From: Actinomycetes bacterium
GTDB taxonomy: Bacteria; Actinomycetota; JAICYB01
Assembly (NCBI GenBank): GCA_025934435.1
Contig: JAICYB010000021.1
Coordinates: 1 to 48,173 of the forward strand
Direction of reading: 5' to 3'
DNA: 48,173 bases
Part shown: positions 20,185 to 28,024 of the stretch, one piece after another
Layout of the letters: each line of letters starts with the position of its first letter
How positions within the stretch are numbered: position 1 is the first letter of the stretch
The notes under the pieces: generated by a model
Databases searched by the model: none
What the model saw: the letters and a program-made list of their open reading frames with translations, nothing else
Told to the model about the DNA's origin: nothing
Translations under genes and position numbers: made by a program

Positions 20185-20253
20185 CAAGCCCAAACCCGAA
20201 CCGGCCTGACGGGCCGTCAAGTATCTTGGGTAAGCGCCGTTCCATAAGACGAC

Positions 20254-20529
20254 ATGCCGATAACCCGAGACCTGATCCGCGAGATCCGCGCGATGGATCA
20301 CTACGACCTCAGGCGGCTGCAGATGCTCATCCGGGGACTCCTGCTCGAGGACCCGCCGCCGGCGGAGTCGTCGGGCAAGGTGAGCTTCCGCCAGGAGATG
20401 GTCCGGTGCGGCAAGGACGGGTGCACCAAGTGCCCGCACGGTCCGTACTGGTACGCCTACTGGCGAGAGGGCGGGCGGACGCGCTCCCGCTACGTCGGGA
20501 AGGAACTTCCGGGCCAAAAGGCGGAGTAG
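20254..20529 (+). CDS. DUF6788-like small protein, 91 aa
   Basis: After a helical N-terminus (TRDLIREIRAMDHYDLRRL) comes 'MVRCGKDGCTKCPHGPYWYAYW' followed by 'GGRTRSRYVGKELP'. The C-G-x-x-x-C-x-x-C-x-x-x-G-P-Y-W/Y pattern is that of a small domain often named DUF6788, found alone or in phage and mobile-element proteins. It probably binds zinc; the role is unknown. It stands between two other small Cys-rich proteins. Confidence 0.75.
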   Translation: MPITRDLIREIRAMDHYDLRRLQMLIRGLLLEDPPPAESSGKVSFRQEMVRCGKDGCTKCPHGPYWYAYWREGGRTRSRYVGKELPGQKAE

Positions 20530-20598
20530 TCACTCCGGGCCAGCCGGGCTACTCCCCGAGGCGGTCGCGGCGGAGGCGGTTCGTCCGACCCAATCCAT

Positions 20599-20793
20599 AT
20601 GTCGGCCTGCACGAATTGCGGAAGCTCTGACCTCGCCCGGATCACCTTCGAGGTAGCCGGGGGCGCTACGTATACCTTCTGCCGGTACTGCGAGAAACGC
20701 TCGTGGGAATCGGCGGACGCTCCCCTCGACACGAACGTGATCCTCCGCGAGGCGAAGACGATCGAACCGGCTCGGGCGAGACGCGCTAGCTAG
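20599..20793 (+). CDS. Small zinc-ribbon protein, 64 aa
   Basis: Two CxxC knuckles, C4-x-x-C7 (ACTNCGSSD) and C28-x-x-C31 (FCRYCEKR), frame a beta hairpin, a classical zinc ribbon. The tail is basic (RARRAS). No further domain. The role could be in transcription or translation, but nothing in the context decides. The next gene (GtrA) starts 11 bp downstream with its own -10 box. Confidence 0.75.
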   Translation: MSACTNCGSSDLARITFEVAGGATYTFCRYCEKRSWESADAPLDTNVILREAKTIEPARARRAS

Positions 20794-20796
20794 GCT
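20791..20796 (+). promoter_or_regulatory. -10 box for gtrA-like gene
   Basis: TAGGCT, 8 nt before ATG 20805; overlaps the end of the preceding gene. Confidence 0.35.
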
Positions 20797-20804
20797 CTTC
20801 GGCG

Positions 20805-21257
20805 ATGGGGAGACCCTCGCCGCTCGAGCGGTTGCGTCGCCACGAGATCGCCGGACAATTCATCCGGTACGCGCTCGTTGGTGTCCTGAACGTCGCCGTT
20901 TCACTGGTGTTGTTCACGGTCTTCGGGCGATCGGTTCCGGCGACGATGATCGCGTTCGTCGTGTCCAACACGATCTCGTTCTTCTTGAACAAGCGGTGGG
21001 CGTTCAAGGATGTCCGCGTGGACGTTGTGCGTCAGTACGTCCTGTTCTTCGCGTTCACGGGCGTCGGACTGGCGCTCTTCGTCGGACAGTTCGCCCTCTA
21101 CCGGATACCGCTCGACCATTACGGCACGAACGGGAAGTACGCGGCCTACCTGCTGTCGCTTCCCATCGTCGTGCTGTGGAACTTCACTGCGTATCGACGC
21201 TGGACGTTCCGCGCTTCGCCGAGTTCGCCTGCTCCTGGAGGCTTCGCCGGAGTCTGA
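20805..21257 (+). CDS. GtrA family membrane protein, 150 aa
   Basis: Four hydrophobic helices. 'FIRYALVGVLNVAVSLVLF' (residues 20-38) and 'VSNTISFFLNKRWAFKD' (56-72) are the GtrA signatures, and the end 'VVLWNFTAYRRWTF' repeats the 'N-F-x-x-x-R-x-W-x-F' pattern. GtrA proteins help move polyprenyl-linked sugars across the membrane or support the glycosyltransferases that use them. The neighbouring DPM1-like GT2 and PMT genes make lipid-linked mannose the likely cargo. Its 3' end overlaps the 3' end of the convergent GT2 gene by 74 bp. Confidence 0.9.
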   Translation: MGRPSPLERLRRHEIAGQFIRYALVGVLNVAVSLVLFTVFGRSVPATMIAFVVSNTISFFLNKRWAFKDVRVDVVRQYVLFFAFTGVGLALFVGQFALYRIPLDHYGTNGKYAAYLLSLPIVVLWNFTAYRRWTFRASPSSPAPGGFAGV

Positions 21258-22065
21258 CGATCTCGCCGATGGTCCGGAAGATGACCTTCGGCGGTGCGCC
21301 TTTCGGCCGTCCCGCGATGCGCGGGTAATGCGGCACCGGCACCTCGACGAGCCGGTAGCCCGCGAGTTTCGACCGGATCAGCAGCTCCGGTGACACGAAG
21401 GCCGCGCGTGATTCGAGCTTCGGCACCGTGTTGTCGATCACCTCGCGCGAGAAGAGCTTGAACGCGCAGTCCGGATCGCTCACGTGCAGGCTGAAGAACG
21501 TGTTCAAGACGACCTTGTACACGCGCGCGATCATGAGCCGGTGCCAAGGGTCGGCTCGCTTGATCCGGCGCCCGACGACGAGGTCGGCGTTGTCGGCGGC
21601 GTCGAGCAGGAGAGGGACGTCCGACACTTTGAACTGACGGTCGCCGTCCGTGAAGAGAACGGCGTCGCCGCGGGTCGCGGAGAGTCCCGACCGGACCGCG
21701 TGCCCGTAGCCGAGGTTCGTCGGGTGTGAAACGAGGCGTACCTGCGGGTGATCGGTCGCGAAACGCCGCACGATCTCGGCGGTGCCGTCCGTCGAGCCGT
21801 CGTCCACGACGATGATCTCGTAGCTCGGCGCGGCGGACGCCAACGCGGCCGACGCTTCCTCGAGGAGCGGGCCGACGTTCTCCGCCTCGTTGTACGCGGG
21901 GAAAACGCAACTGAGCAGCTGGATATTCGCGGGAACCTCCTGTATGTCCGCGTACTTTACCGGGGATGGACGGCCCTCATCGCCCGTATGCTCCCAGCGT
22001 GCTCGAGCCTCGACAGCGCCCGCTGAGCGCCGGCCGCGTGCGGGCGGTGTTCGCCGAAGTCGCAA
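21184..22065 (-). CDS. DPM1-like GT2: polyprenyl-phosphate mannosyltransferase, start uncertain
   Basis: A family 2 glycosyltransferase of the dolichol-phosphate mannose synthase type: 'LLSCVFPAYNEAENVG', 'YEIIVVDDGSTDGTAEIV', 'GYGHAVRSGLSATRGD' and 'VLFTDGDRQF' (DGD for the metal and nucleotide sugar). It should make polyprenyl-phosphate-mannose at the inner membrane, the donor for the PMT enzyme next door. The conserved domain begins only near residue 50. The only canonical start, ATG 22065, would overlap the divergent gene by about 70-100 bp and add an Arg-rich non-conserved stretch. GTA 21960, ATA 21945 and ATC 21924 are the in-frame non-standard options; TAAAGT (21959-21954) and AGGAGG (about 21941-21936) lie near them. 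Confidence 0.88.
   Translation of the reverse strand: MRLRRTPPARGRRSAGAVEARARWEHTGDEGRPSPVKYADIQEVPANIQLLSCVFPAYNEAENVGPLLEEASAALASAAPSYEIIVVDDGSTDGTAEIVRRFATDHPQVRLVSHPTNLGYGHAVRSGLSATRGDAVLFTDGDRQFKVSDVPLLLDAADNADLVVGRRIKRADPWHRLMIARVYKVVLNTFFSLHVSDPDCAFKLFSREVIDNTVPKLESRAAFVSPELLIRSKLAGYRLVEVPVPHYPRIAGRPKGAPPKVIFRTIGEIVRLRRSLQEQANSAKRGTSSVDTQ
21987..21992 (+). promoter_or_regulatory. -10 box for the PMT fusion gene
   Basis: TATGCT, 6 nt before GTG 21999; it would lie inside the coding region if ATG 21966 were used. Confidence 0.4.
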
Positions 22066-25000
22066 CGGTCCTCGCGACGCCGGGTGGCATGGCGACGCTT
22101 TTCATCGTCGGGTTGCTGATCCGCTTCATCCTCGCGCGCGGCGGGGGGTTCCCGTTCGACATGCCGTCATTCCAGGCGTGGGCGTCGCGCCTGGCCGATC
22201 GCGGACCGTGGCATTTCTATCCCGGTCCCCACGACAACTACTTCGTCGACTACCCGCCGGGATATCTGTACGTCCTGTGGTTCATCGGCGGGATCGCGAA
22301 GACGGTCGGACACGGCGCGCCGAGCGTCTTCGGCGTGAAGATGCCGCCGGTCGCCGGCGACCTCGGACTCGCGTGGCTCGTCGCGAAACTCGCCGAACGA
22401 TTGACGCCGAACGCGCGCTTCCCCGTGCGCGGTGTCGCCGCAGCGGCCGTCTTGCTGAACCCGGCGTTCTTCTTCATCTCAGCTGTGTGGGGACAGGTCG
22501 ACGTCTTCCTCGCGCTCCCGGTCATCGGCGCGTTCCTGCTTCTCGGAACGGGAACGCCGACGTTCAAACGCGAAGCGGGTGGCATGGCGCTCATGGCGCT
22601 TGCTATCGGGACGAAGCCCCAAGGCGTCTTCGTCCTCCCCGTCGTGATCCTCCTGCTCGTCTGGCGTCACATGCGCGATCCGGAGCAACGCAACGCGGGT
22701 CTCCAGCGCGTGGTGTCGCTCGGCGTGATCGGGCTGCTTGCGGGATTCGTCCTGTTCACGCCGTTCCGGATGTGGCCGCTCAAGGGCCTGAAGTTCTACG
22801 CGCACTCCGGGACGACCTATCCGGTGACGAGCGTGTTCGCGTTCAACTTCTGGGGCGCCCTCGATTTCTGGCGTGCGGATCTGCACGGGACGAACGTCCT
22901 GCGCATCCTCGGCGTCCCGGCCCTCTACTGGGGCCTCGCCTTCTTCGCCGTCGGCATCGTGTACGTGCTGCGGCGATCGTGGCTCGCACTCCGCGCCGGT
23001 GAGGACGAGGGCCGCGTCCTCGTGTTCGGGAGCATGGCGCTGTCGCTCGTCGGCTTCGCGCTCTTGACGCGGATCCACGAGCGCTACCTGTTCCTGCCGC
23101 TGGCGCTCGGTGTCGCGTTCATCGGCGTGCGATGGCTGCGTCGCGCGTTCATCGTCCTGTCGGTGCTGTACCTCGTGAACGTCTACTTCCCGTACGTCTA
23201 TTACCTCCGGTACGTGCACCGTCATGCCACGACGTTCGGCGGCTTCTTCGATGCCTTCTACGGCACGAACTTCAACGGTCCGAACATGAAGGTGCTCGCG
23301 ATCTTCATCACCGTGGCATCGCTCGCGATCGCGTCACGCGGGTGGCGATATCTGCACGCCGTCGATGTGCCGGACGAACCACCGCCGCCTCCGGTTGCGG
23401 GCGACGACCTGATCGCCGTCGTCGACGAACCACCACCACCGAAGCAGCCTTGGAAGCTCGAGCTGCATGGAGTCGGGCGGCGCGAGGCCCTCATCGCCCT
23501 TGCGTGTTTCCTCGTCGCGTTCATCTCGCGCGTCCCGATGCTCGGACATCCGCCCGGCATGTACTTCGACGAGGTGTATCACGCGCGAACGGGGGCCGAG
23601 TACCTCGGACACAAAGAGGTCTTCGAATGGACGCACCCGCCGCTCGGCAAGGAGTTCATAGGGTTCGCGATCCAGCATTGGTCGAACTTCGGTGCGCGCG
23701 GCACGAGCGCGTTACCGCCGGGGACGACGGCGATCGCGAGCACCGACATCGGATTCGTCTGGGCGACGGGGAATACCGTTCACCTCGGCGGGATCGATCA
23801 GTCGTGCGATCTGCACGCGAACGGCGACGCGATCGCCGTGAACTCGCAGCCCGTCGCCCTCAATGGCGCGCAAGGTTCAACGTTCGTCGCGACGGCGGAT
23901 GGACATCTCATCAGATTCGACGGCACCCGCCAGATCTGGTCCGCCAAGCTGCCCGGTCGTCCGACGGACGTGAAGCTCGCCGACCAGCATCCGTATGTCT
24001 TGACGGCCGATCACCACATCGTCGACGTGTCGACGACCGGTGACGCCAAGGTGATCGCTACCGATGCGAACGCGATCGCCGAAGCGCGTTCGGACAAGCT
24101 CGTCTGGGTGTCGTTCGCCTCGCAGCGCAAGGTCGTCGCATGGGATGCGACCGGCGCGCGTCACGCTTCGATCGCGACGGCGGACGAACCGAGCACGATC
24201 GATGCGATCGATCTCGCCGATCGCGTCTACGTTTCCGCCGACAACCAGCTCGTTTCGATCGAGTCCGACGACCAGAAGGTCGACGCGACGATGCCGGGCG
24301 CGGCCGACGCTCTCGGGACGCCGCTCGAGACCGGCGTCGAGTGGGCGGCCGAAGGCCGCGACCTACGGGCCATCGAGCCGCACGCCGCCGTCGCGATCGG
24401 CCACGTCCGTCTCGCGAAGGCCCCGACGAAACTCCTCGGCGATCCGGTCAACCACCAGATCGTCGGTGTCGCCGGACGCACCCTCGAATGCGCGTCGGGG
24501 CGTCCGCAGTTCGCGTGGCGTCTTGGGAGCGCGATCTTCGGCTCGGCTATGGTCGGGATGATCGTCCTGCTCGCGTTCCTGCTCTTCGGGAACCTTTGGC
24601 TGGCTCTCCTCGCCGGGCTGTTCCTCGCCATCGACGGCGTCGCCTTTTCCGTGTCGCGCATCGCGATGGTCGACTCGTACTCGATCGCCTTCTTGCTCGG
24701 TGCTTGGTTCTGCTCGCTCATGGCGCTGTACGAGTGGGGCGGACGTCCGCGTGCGCCGGACGAACCACCGGTGCAGAACAGAGGTCGCGCGATCGCCTGG
24801 CTCGCGATGGGCGGCATCACCGGCGGCCTCGGTCTCGCGTCCAAGTGGATAGGCCTCTACGCGCTCGTCGGTATCGGGCTGCTCGTGTTCTGGGACGCGT
24901 TCGCTCGTAAGCAGGACAGCATCTGGCGCGTCGCGGGGAGCCCCGGCGCGAGCGCGGTGCTCCTCGCGTTCCTCTACCTCGTCGTGCCCGGCGCGATCTA

Positions 25001-25577
25001 CGTCGCGTCCTACATCCCGTACTTCTCGCTCGGACACAACTTCGGCGATTTCCTCGCGCTCCAGAAGCAGATGTACATCTACCACGCGACACTCAAGGCG
25101 ACGCATCCGTTCAGCTCGCCGTGGTTCGGCTGGCCCGTCGGTGTCCGCGCCGTGTTCCTGTATCTCCGCGATCAAGGGACGCATCGCTCAGAGATCTGGA
25201 CGTTCCCGAACCTCGTCATCTTCTGGGGCGGACTCATCGCGTTCTTCGCGACGATCCGCGCGGCGTACCGGACGAAGTCCGGCGCACTCGGGGTCGTCCT
25301 TCTCGCCGCGCTCATCCAGTACCTGCCGTGGCTCACCGTCAGCCGGGTGACGTTCATGTACCACTACCTGGCCGACATCCCGTTCCTCGCGCTGATGCTC
25401 GGCTGGTGGCTGATCGTCGGCCTGAAGGGGCACCCGAGGCACCGCGAGATCGCGATCGGCGTCACCGTTGCCGCCGTGGCGTTCTTCTTCGCTACATTCC
25501 CGATGCTCGTTGGTTGGTCGATGCCGAGTGGGTACCTGGACGGCGTTCGCCATCTGCTTCCGTGGGTGATCCGGTGA
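21999..25577 (+). CDS. GT-C mannosyltransferase fused to PMT-type protein O-mannosyltransferase with a propeller-like insert, 1192 aa
   Basis: Two GT-C enzymes in one chain. Residues about 25-460 form a polytopic GT-C domain ('YFVDYPPGYLYVLW', 'WGQVDVFLALPVIG', 'RIHERYLFLPLAL'). A Pro-rich linker follows (about 465-495). The second half is a PMT-type transferase (GT39): 'GMYFDEVYHARTGAEYL' with the catalytic Asp-Glu near 524-525, 'WTHPPLGKEFIG', and after the insert 'WRLGSAIFGS' and 'SRIAMVDSYSIAFLLGAW'. Between them, residues about 575-830 form a soluble beta-rich stretch with repeated 'strand-x-D/N-x-strand' units, like a PQQ/WD propeller, placed in the first outside loop. It should transfer mannose from the lipid carrier to secreted proteins. 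GTG 21999 is chosen for its -10 box; ATG 21966 is the alternative. Confidence 0.87.
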   Translation: MLEPRQRPLSAGRVRAVFAEVATVLATPGGMATLFIVGLLIRFILARGGGFPFDMPSFQAWASRLADRGPWHFYPGPHDNYFVDYPPGYLYVLWFIGGIAKTVGHGAPSVFGVKMPPVAGDLGLAWLVAKLAERLTPNARFPVRGVAAAAVLLNPAFFFISAVWGQVDVFLALPVIGAFLLLGTGTPTFKREAGGMALMALAIGTKPQGVFVLPVVILLLVWRHMRDPEQRNAGLQRVVSLGVIGLLAGFVLFTPFRMWPLKGLKFYAHSGTTYPVTSVFAFNFWGALDFWRADLHGTNVLRILGVPALYWGLAFFAVGIVYVLRRSWLALRAGEDEGRVLVFGSMALSLVGFALLTRIHERYLFLPLALGVAFIGVRWLRRAFIVLSVLYLVNVYFPYVYYLRYVHRHATTFGGFFDAFYGTNFNGPNMKVLAIFITVASLAIASRGWRYLHAVDVPDEPPPPPVAGDDLIAVVDEPPPPKQPWKLELHGVGRREALIALACFLVAFISRVPMLGHPPGMYFDEVYHARTGAEYLGHKEVFEWTHPPLGKEFIGFAIQHWSNFGARGTSALPPGTTAIASTDIGFVWATGNTVHLGGIDQSCDLHANGDAIAVNSQPVALNGAQGSTFVATADGHLIRFDGTRQIWSAKLPGRPTDVKLADQHPYVLTADHHIVDVSTTGDAKVIATDANAIAEARSDKLVWVSFASQRKVVAWDATGARHASIATADEPSTIDAIDLADRVYVSADNQLVSIESDDQKVDATMPGAADALGTPLETGVEWAAEGRDLRAIEPHAAVAIGHVRLAKAPTKLLGDPVNHQIVGVAGRTLECASGRPQFAWRLGSAIFGSAMVGMIVLLAFLLFGNLWLALLAGLFLAIDGVAFSVSRIAMVDSYSIAFLLGAWFCSLMALYEWGGRPRAPDEPPVQNRGRAIAWLAMGGITGGLGLASKWIGLYALVGIGLLVFWDAFARKQDSIWRVAGSPGASAVLLAFLYLVVPGAIYVASYIPYFSLGHNFGDFLALQKQMYIYHATLKATHPFSSPWFGWPVGVRAVFLYLRDQGTHRSEIWTFPNLVIFWGGLIAFFATIRAAYRTKSGALGVVLLAALIQYLPWLTVSRVTFMYHYLADIPFLALMLGWWLIVGLKGHPRHREIAIGVTVAAVAFFFATFPMLVGWSMPSGYLDGVRHLLPWVIR

Positions 25578-26908
25578 AAGAACTCGACAAGATCTTCAAG
25601 GCCTACGACGTCCGGGGTGTGTATCCGGACGACATCGACGAGGACACCGTGCGCGCGATCGGCAACGCGTTCGCGCGGTTCGTCGACGTCCCACGCGTGC
25701 TGGTCGGCCACGACATGCGCGTATCCGCGGAGTCGCTGACGGAAGCCTTCATCGCCGGCGTCAACGAAGCCGGTGCGGACGCCATCGAACTCGGCCTCGT
25801 TTCGACGGATCTCGTCTATTTCGCCGCAGGTGACCTCGGTCTTCCCGGTGCGATGTTCACGGCCTCGCACAATCCGGCGAGGTACAACGGCATCAAGTTC
25901 TGTCGCGCGGGTGCGGCGCCCGTCGGCGAGGAAACGGGACTCCTCGCGATCAAGGAGCTCGCCGCCTCGCCGTCTTCGGCAGAACGGCGCGGGTCCGTCG
26001 AACACACCGACATGCTCGCCGCGTTCGCCGATCACCTCTTACGGCTCGTGCATCCCGAAGCGATGCGTCCGCTCACGGTTGCGGTAGACGCCGCAAACGG
26101 TATGGGCGGCAAGGTCGTGCCGGCCGTGCTCGACCGTCTTCCGTTCAAGGTCATCCCGCTCTACTTCGAGCTCGACGGGACGTTCCCGAACCATCCGGCG
26201 GACCCGATCCAACCGTCGAACCTCGTCGATCTGCAGCGGGCCGTCCTCGACAACGACGCCGACATCGGCCTGGCCTTCGACGGCGACGCCGATCGCGTCT
26301 TCCTCGTCGACGAGAAGGCGCAGCCGGTTTCGGGCTCGCTCACGACGGCGCTCGTCGCGAAGCGGATCCTCGAGGCCGAGCCCGGCGCGACGATCATCCA
26401 CAACGTGATCTGCTCGCGCGTCGTGCGCGAAGTGATCGCGGAGAACGGCGGCGAAGCGGTGCGATCCCGCGTCGGACATTCGTTCATCAAGGAGCTCATG
26501 GCGTCCACCGGAGCGGCGTTCGCCGGCGAGCACTCCGGCCACTACTACTTCCGGGACAACTACCGTGCCGACTCCGGCCTGCTCGCGGCGCTCTACGTGC
26601 TCGAGACGATGTCCGTCGAGGACAAGACGCTCTCCGCGTTGCTCGAGCCGCTCCGACGGTATGCGGACTCCGGCGAGATCAATATCGAGGTCGGCGATCA
26701 GCACGCGGTGATCGAGAAGATCGCGGACGCCTTCGCCGATGGAAGCGCCGACCGTCTCGATGGGCTTACCGTTGAATACGACGATTGGTGGTTCAACGTT
26801 CGGCCGTCGAACACGGAACCGTTGCTGCGCTTGAACGTCGAAGCGAAGGACGAACCACTGCTCGAAGCGAAGACGGCCGAACTTGTGGCCTTGATGAAGG
26901 AGGGTTAG
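25574..26908 (+). CDS. manB: Phosphomannomutase/phosphoglucomutase, 444 aa
   Basis: Converts mannose-6-phosphate to mannose-1-phosphate for GDP-mannose. All alpha-D-phosphohexomutase motifs are present: catalytic serine S98 in 'TASHNP' (96-101), metal-binding 'FDGDADR' (about 235-241), sugar-binding 'GEHSGHYYF' (about 318) and phosphate-binding 'RPSNTEPLLR' (about 410). Length is normal. GTG 25574 overlaps the TGA of the PMT gene (GTGA), so the mannosyltransferase and the donor-sugar enzyme are translated together. The frame is open upstream to 25121, but that part overlaps the PMT gene. Confidence 0.95.
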   Translation: MKELDKIFKAYDVRGVYPDDIDEDTVRAIGNAFARFVDVPRVLVGHDMRVSAESLTEAFIAGVNEAGADAIELGLVSTDLVYFAAGDLGLPGAMFTASHNPARYNGIKFCRAGAAPVGEETGLLAIKELAASPSSAERRGSVEHTDMLAAFADHLLRLVHPEAMRPLTVAVDAANGMGGKVVPAVLDRLPFKVIPLYFELDGTFPNHPADPIQPSNLVDLQRAVLDNDADIGLAFDGDADRVFLVDEKAQPVSGSLTTALVAKRILEAEPGATIIHNVICSRVVREVIAENGGEAVRSRVGHSFIKELMASTGAAFAGEHSGHYYFRDNYRADSGLLAALYVLETMSVEDKTLSALLEPLRRYADSGEINIEVGDQHAVIEKIADAFADGSADRLDGLTVEYDDWWFNVRPSNTEPLLRLNVEAKDEPLLEAKTAELVALMKEG

Positions 26909-27097
26909 GTGCCCGTCGATAAGGAACTGCTCGAGATCCTGGCGTGCCCGAAGTGCAAGCAGCCGGTGGAGATGCGCAAGCAGGGGAGCGACGAGTTCCT
27001 CGTGTGCACGGCGGCCGACTGCAAGCTCGCGTATCCGATCCGCGACGACATCCCGGTGATGCTGATCGACGAAGCGGAGCGCTGGCGCGGCGATTAG
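26909..27097 (+). CDS. Trm112-like zinc protein, 62 aa
   Basis: A 62-residue Trm112 domain: '[15 protein letters not shown]', then '[23 protein letters not shown]'. The C-P-x-C and C-x4-C pairs form the zinc knot and '[11 protein letters not shown]' is the signature. Bacterial members are small and of uncertain partner; in eukaryotes Trm112 activates methyltransferases. In mycobacteria a similar small protein sits next to manB. GTG 26909 follows the manB stop directly, so it is in the same operon. Confidence 0.9.
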   Translation: MPVDKELLEILACPKCKQPVEMRKQGSDEFLVCTAADCKLAYPIRDDIPVMLIDEAERWRGD

Positions 27098-27115
27098 AGC
27101 CGGACGTCGAGCAGC

Positions 27116-27463
27116 TCAGGAACGTCCGAAGTCATCTTCGATGCGGACGATGTCGTCTTCACCGAAATACGTGCCGTGCTGCACCTCGATGAAGACGAGG
27201 AGCTCGGCTCCCGGGTTCGCGATGCGATGCGCAGAGCCGAGCGGTATGTCGATGGCCGTGTTCGCCGGAACCTTCACGTCGACGCCGTCGAGCGTGACGA
27301 GCCCTTCTCCCTGCACGACGAACCAGTGCTCGGCGCGCTTGTTGTGCTTCTGGTAGCTCAGGCGCTTGCCGGGAAGGACTTCGATGCGCTTGACCTTGAA
27401 CGTCGGTTCGTCCTGCAGGACCGTGTAGCTGCCCCACGGACGCTCGTCGTGCTCGAGCGTCAC
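27116..27463 (-). CDS. Cupin, type II mannose-6-phosphate isomerase-like, 115 aa
   Basis: A single cupin domain of the ManC/AlgA C-terminal type: 'RPWGSYTVLQDEPTFKVKRI', 'PGKRLSYQKHNKRAEHWFVV' with metal ligands (H, H/E), and 'IPLGSAHRIANPG'. In larger enzymes this domain interconverts mannose-6-phosphate and fructose-6-phosphate; as a lone domain the same reaction is likely but not certain. It lies beside manB, with the opposite orientation, and so would supply mannose-6-phosphate. GTG 27463 overlaps the TGA of the glyoxalase gene (GTGA), showing translational coupling. Confidence 0.88.
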   Translation of the reverse strand: MTLEHDERPWGSYTVLQDEPTFKVKRIEVLPGKRLSYQKHNKRAEHWFVVQGEGLVTLDGVDVKVPANTAIDIPLGSAHRIANPGAELLVFIEVQHGTYFGEDDIVRIEDDFGRS

Positions 27464-27858
27464 GACAGCGGTGCGAAGAGATCGACGACGTGGCCGTCGG
27501 GGTCGGTGACTTGCGCGTAGCGCTGTCCCCAGAACGCATCCCAGGGGTCGCGATACGGCGAACCGCCGACGGCGAGAAGCTGCTCGTAGGTTGCGTCGAC
27601 GTCCGCCGGCGAGTCGCACTCGAACGCCATACCGAGCGCGTGCCCGCCCGAGGGGGGCGTCCAATTCTTGTCGTCGGCGGCGATGTTCGTCGCGGTGTCG
27701 AGCATGATCCGCAGGCCTCCCGGCCCGGCGGCTTCGGCGTGACCGTGACCTTCGGGGTCGACGGGTTGCGGGAACTCGATGCCGAGATGTGCGTAGAAGG
27801 CTGCCGCCCGATCGAGGTCGGCGACGATGAGTCCGAGGGCGGCGAATCTCGCGGTCAT
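27460..27858 (-). CDS. Glyoxalase/VOC superfamily protein, 132 aa
   Basis: VOC fold: 'AALGLIVADLDRAAAFYAHLGIEF' at the N-terminus, 'ATNIAADDKNW', 'GHALGMAFECDSPADVDATYEQL' and 'QRYAQVTDPDGHVVDLFAPL' at the end. The His and Glu/Asp ligands of such enzymes are partly visible (GGHALGMAFE, DPDGH). Substrate unknown; the family includes lyases, dioxygenases and antibiotic-binding proteins. ATG 27858 is the first start in line with the fold; the open frame reaches 28191 but lacks any conserved sequence there. Leads a two-gene operon with the cupin. Confidence 0.85.
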   Translation of the reverse strand: MTARFAALGLIVADLDRAAAFYAHLGIEFPQPVDPEGHGHAEAAGPGGLRIMLDTATNIAADDKNWTPPSGGHALGMAFECDSPADVDATYEQLLAVGGSPYRDPWDAFWGQRYAQVTDPDGHVVDLFAPLS

Positions 27859-27925
27859 GCGGACATCATCGCAGCGCGGCGTCCTTCCCCGCGAGATCCG
27901 GGAGCGTCGGATCGACCATGACCCA

Positions 27926-27973
27926 TTCTGGGGAATCGGGGGGTGCGTTTTCCGCGGGCACGTTTCCCCAGAA
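27926..27973. promoter_or_regulatory. Large inverted repeat between the glyoxalase gene and the RHH-like gene
   Basis: TTCTGGGGAA (27926-27935) and TTCCCCAGAA (27964-27973) are a perfect 10-bp inverted repeat, with a nested GTGC/GCAC pair. It could fold as a leader RNA on either strand or bind a protein. No U run follows, so an intrinsic terminator is unlikely. Confidence 0.45.
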
Positions 27974-27988
27974 GCGAGAGGGCGGAGC

Positions 27989-28013
27989 TTGACACATACG
28001 TACGCGTGTGTCA
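27989..28013 (+). promoter_or_regulatory. Palindromic operator over a -35-like TTGACA
   Basis: TTGACA (27989-27994) lies in a near-perfect 24-bp palindrome TGACACATACG-TA-CGCGTGTGTCA (27990-28013), ending 11 bp before ATG 28025. A protein bound here would block the promoter. Confidence 0.5.
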
Positions 28014-28024
28014 GAGTCGGCCAC

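Noticed and set aside
19906..20517. Open frame of 203 codons on the - strand over the DUF3499 and DUF6788-like genes
   Set aside because: Overlaps two small Cys-rich proteins with recognisable signatures; the translation has no pattern of its own.
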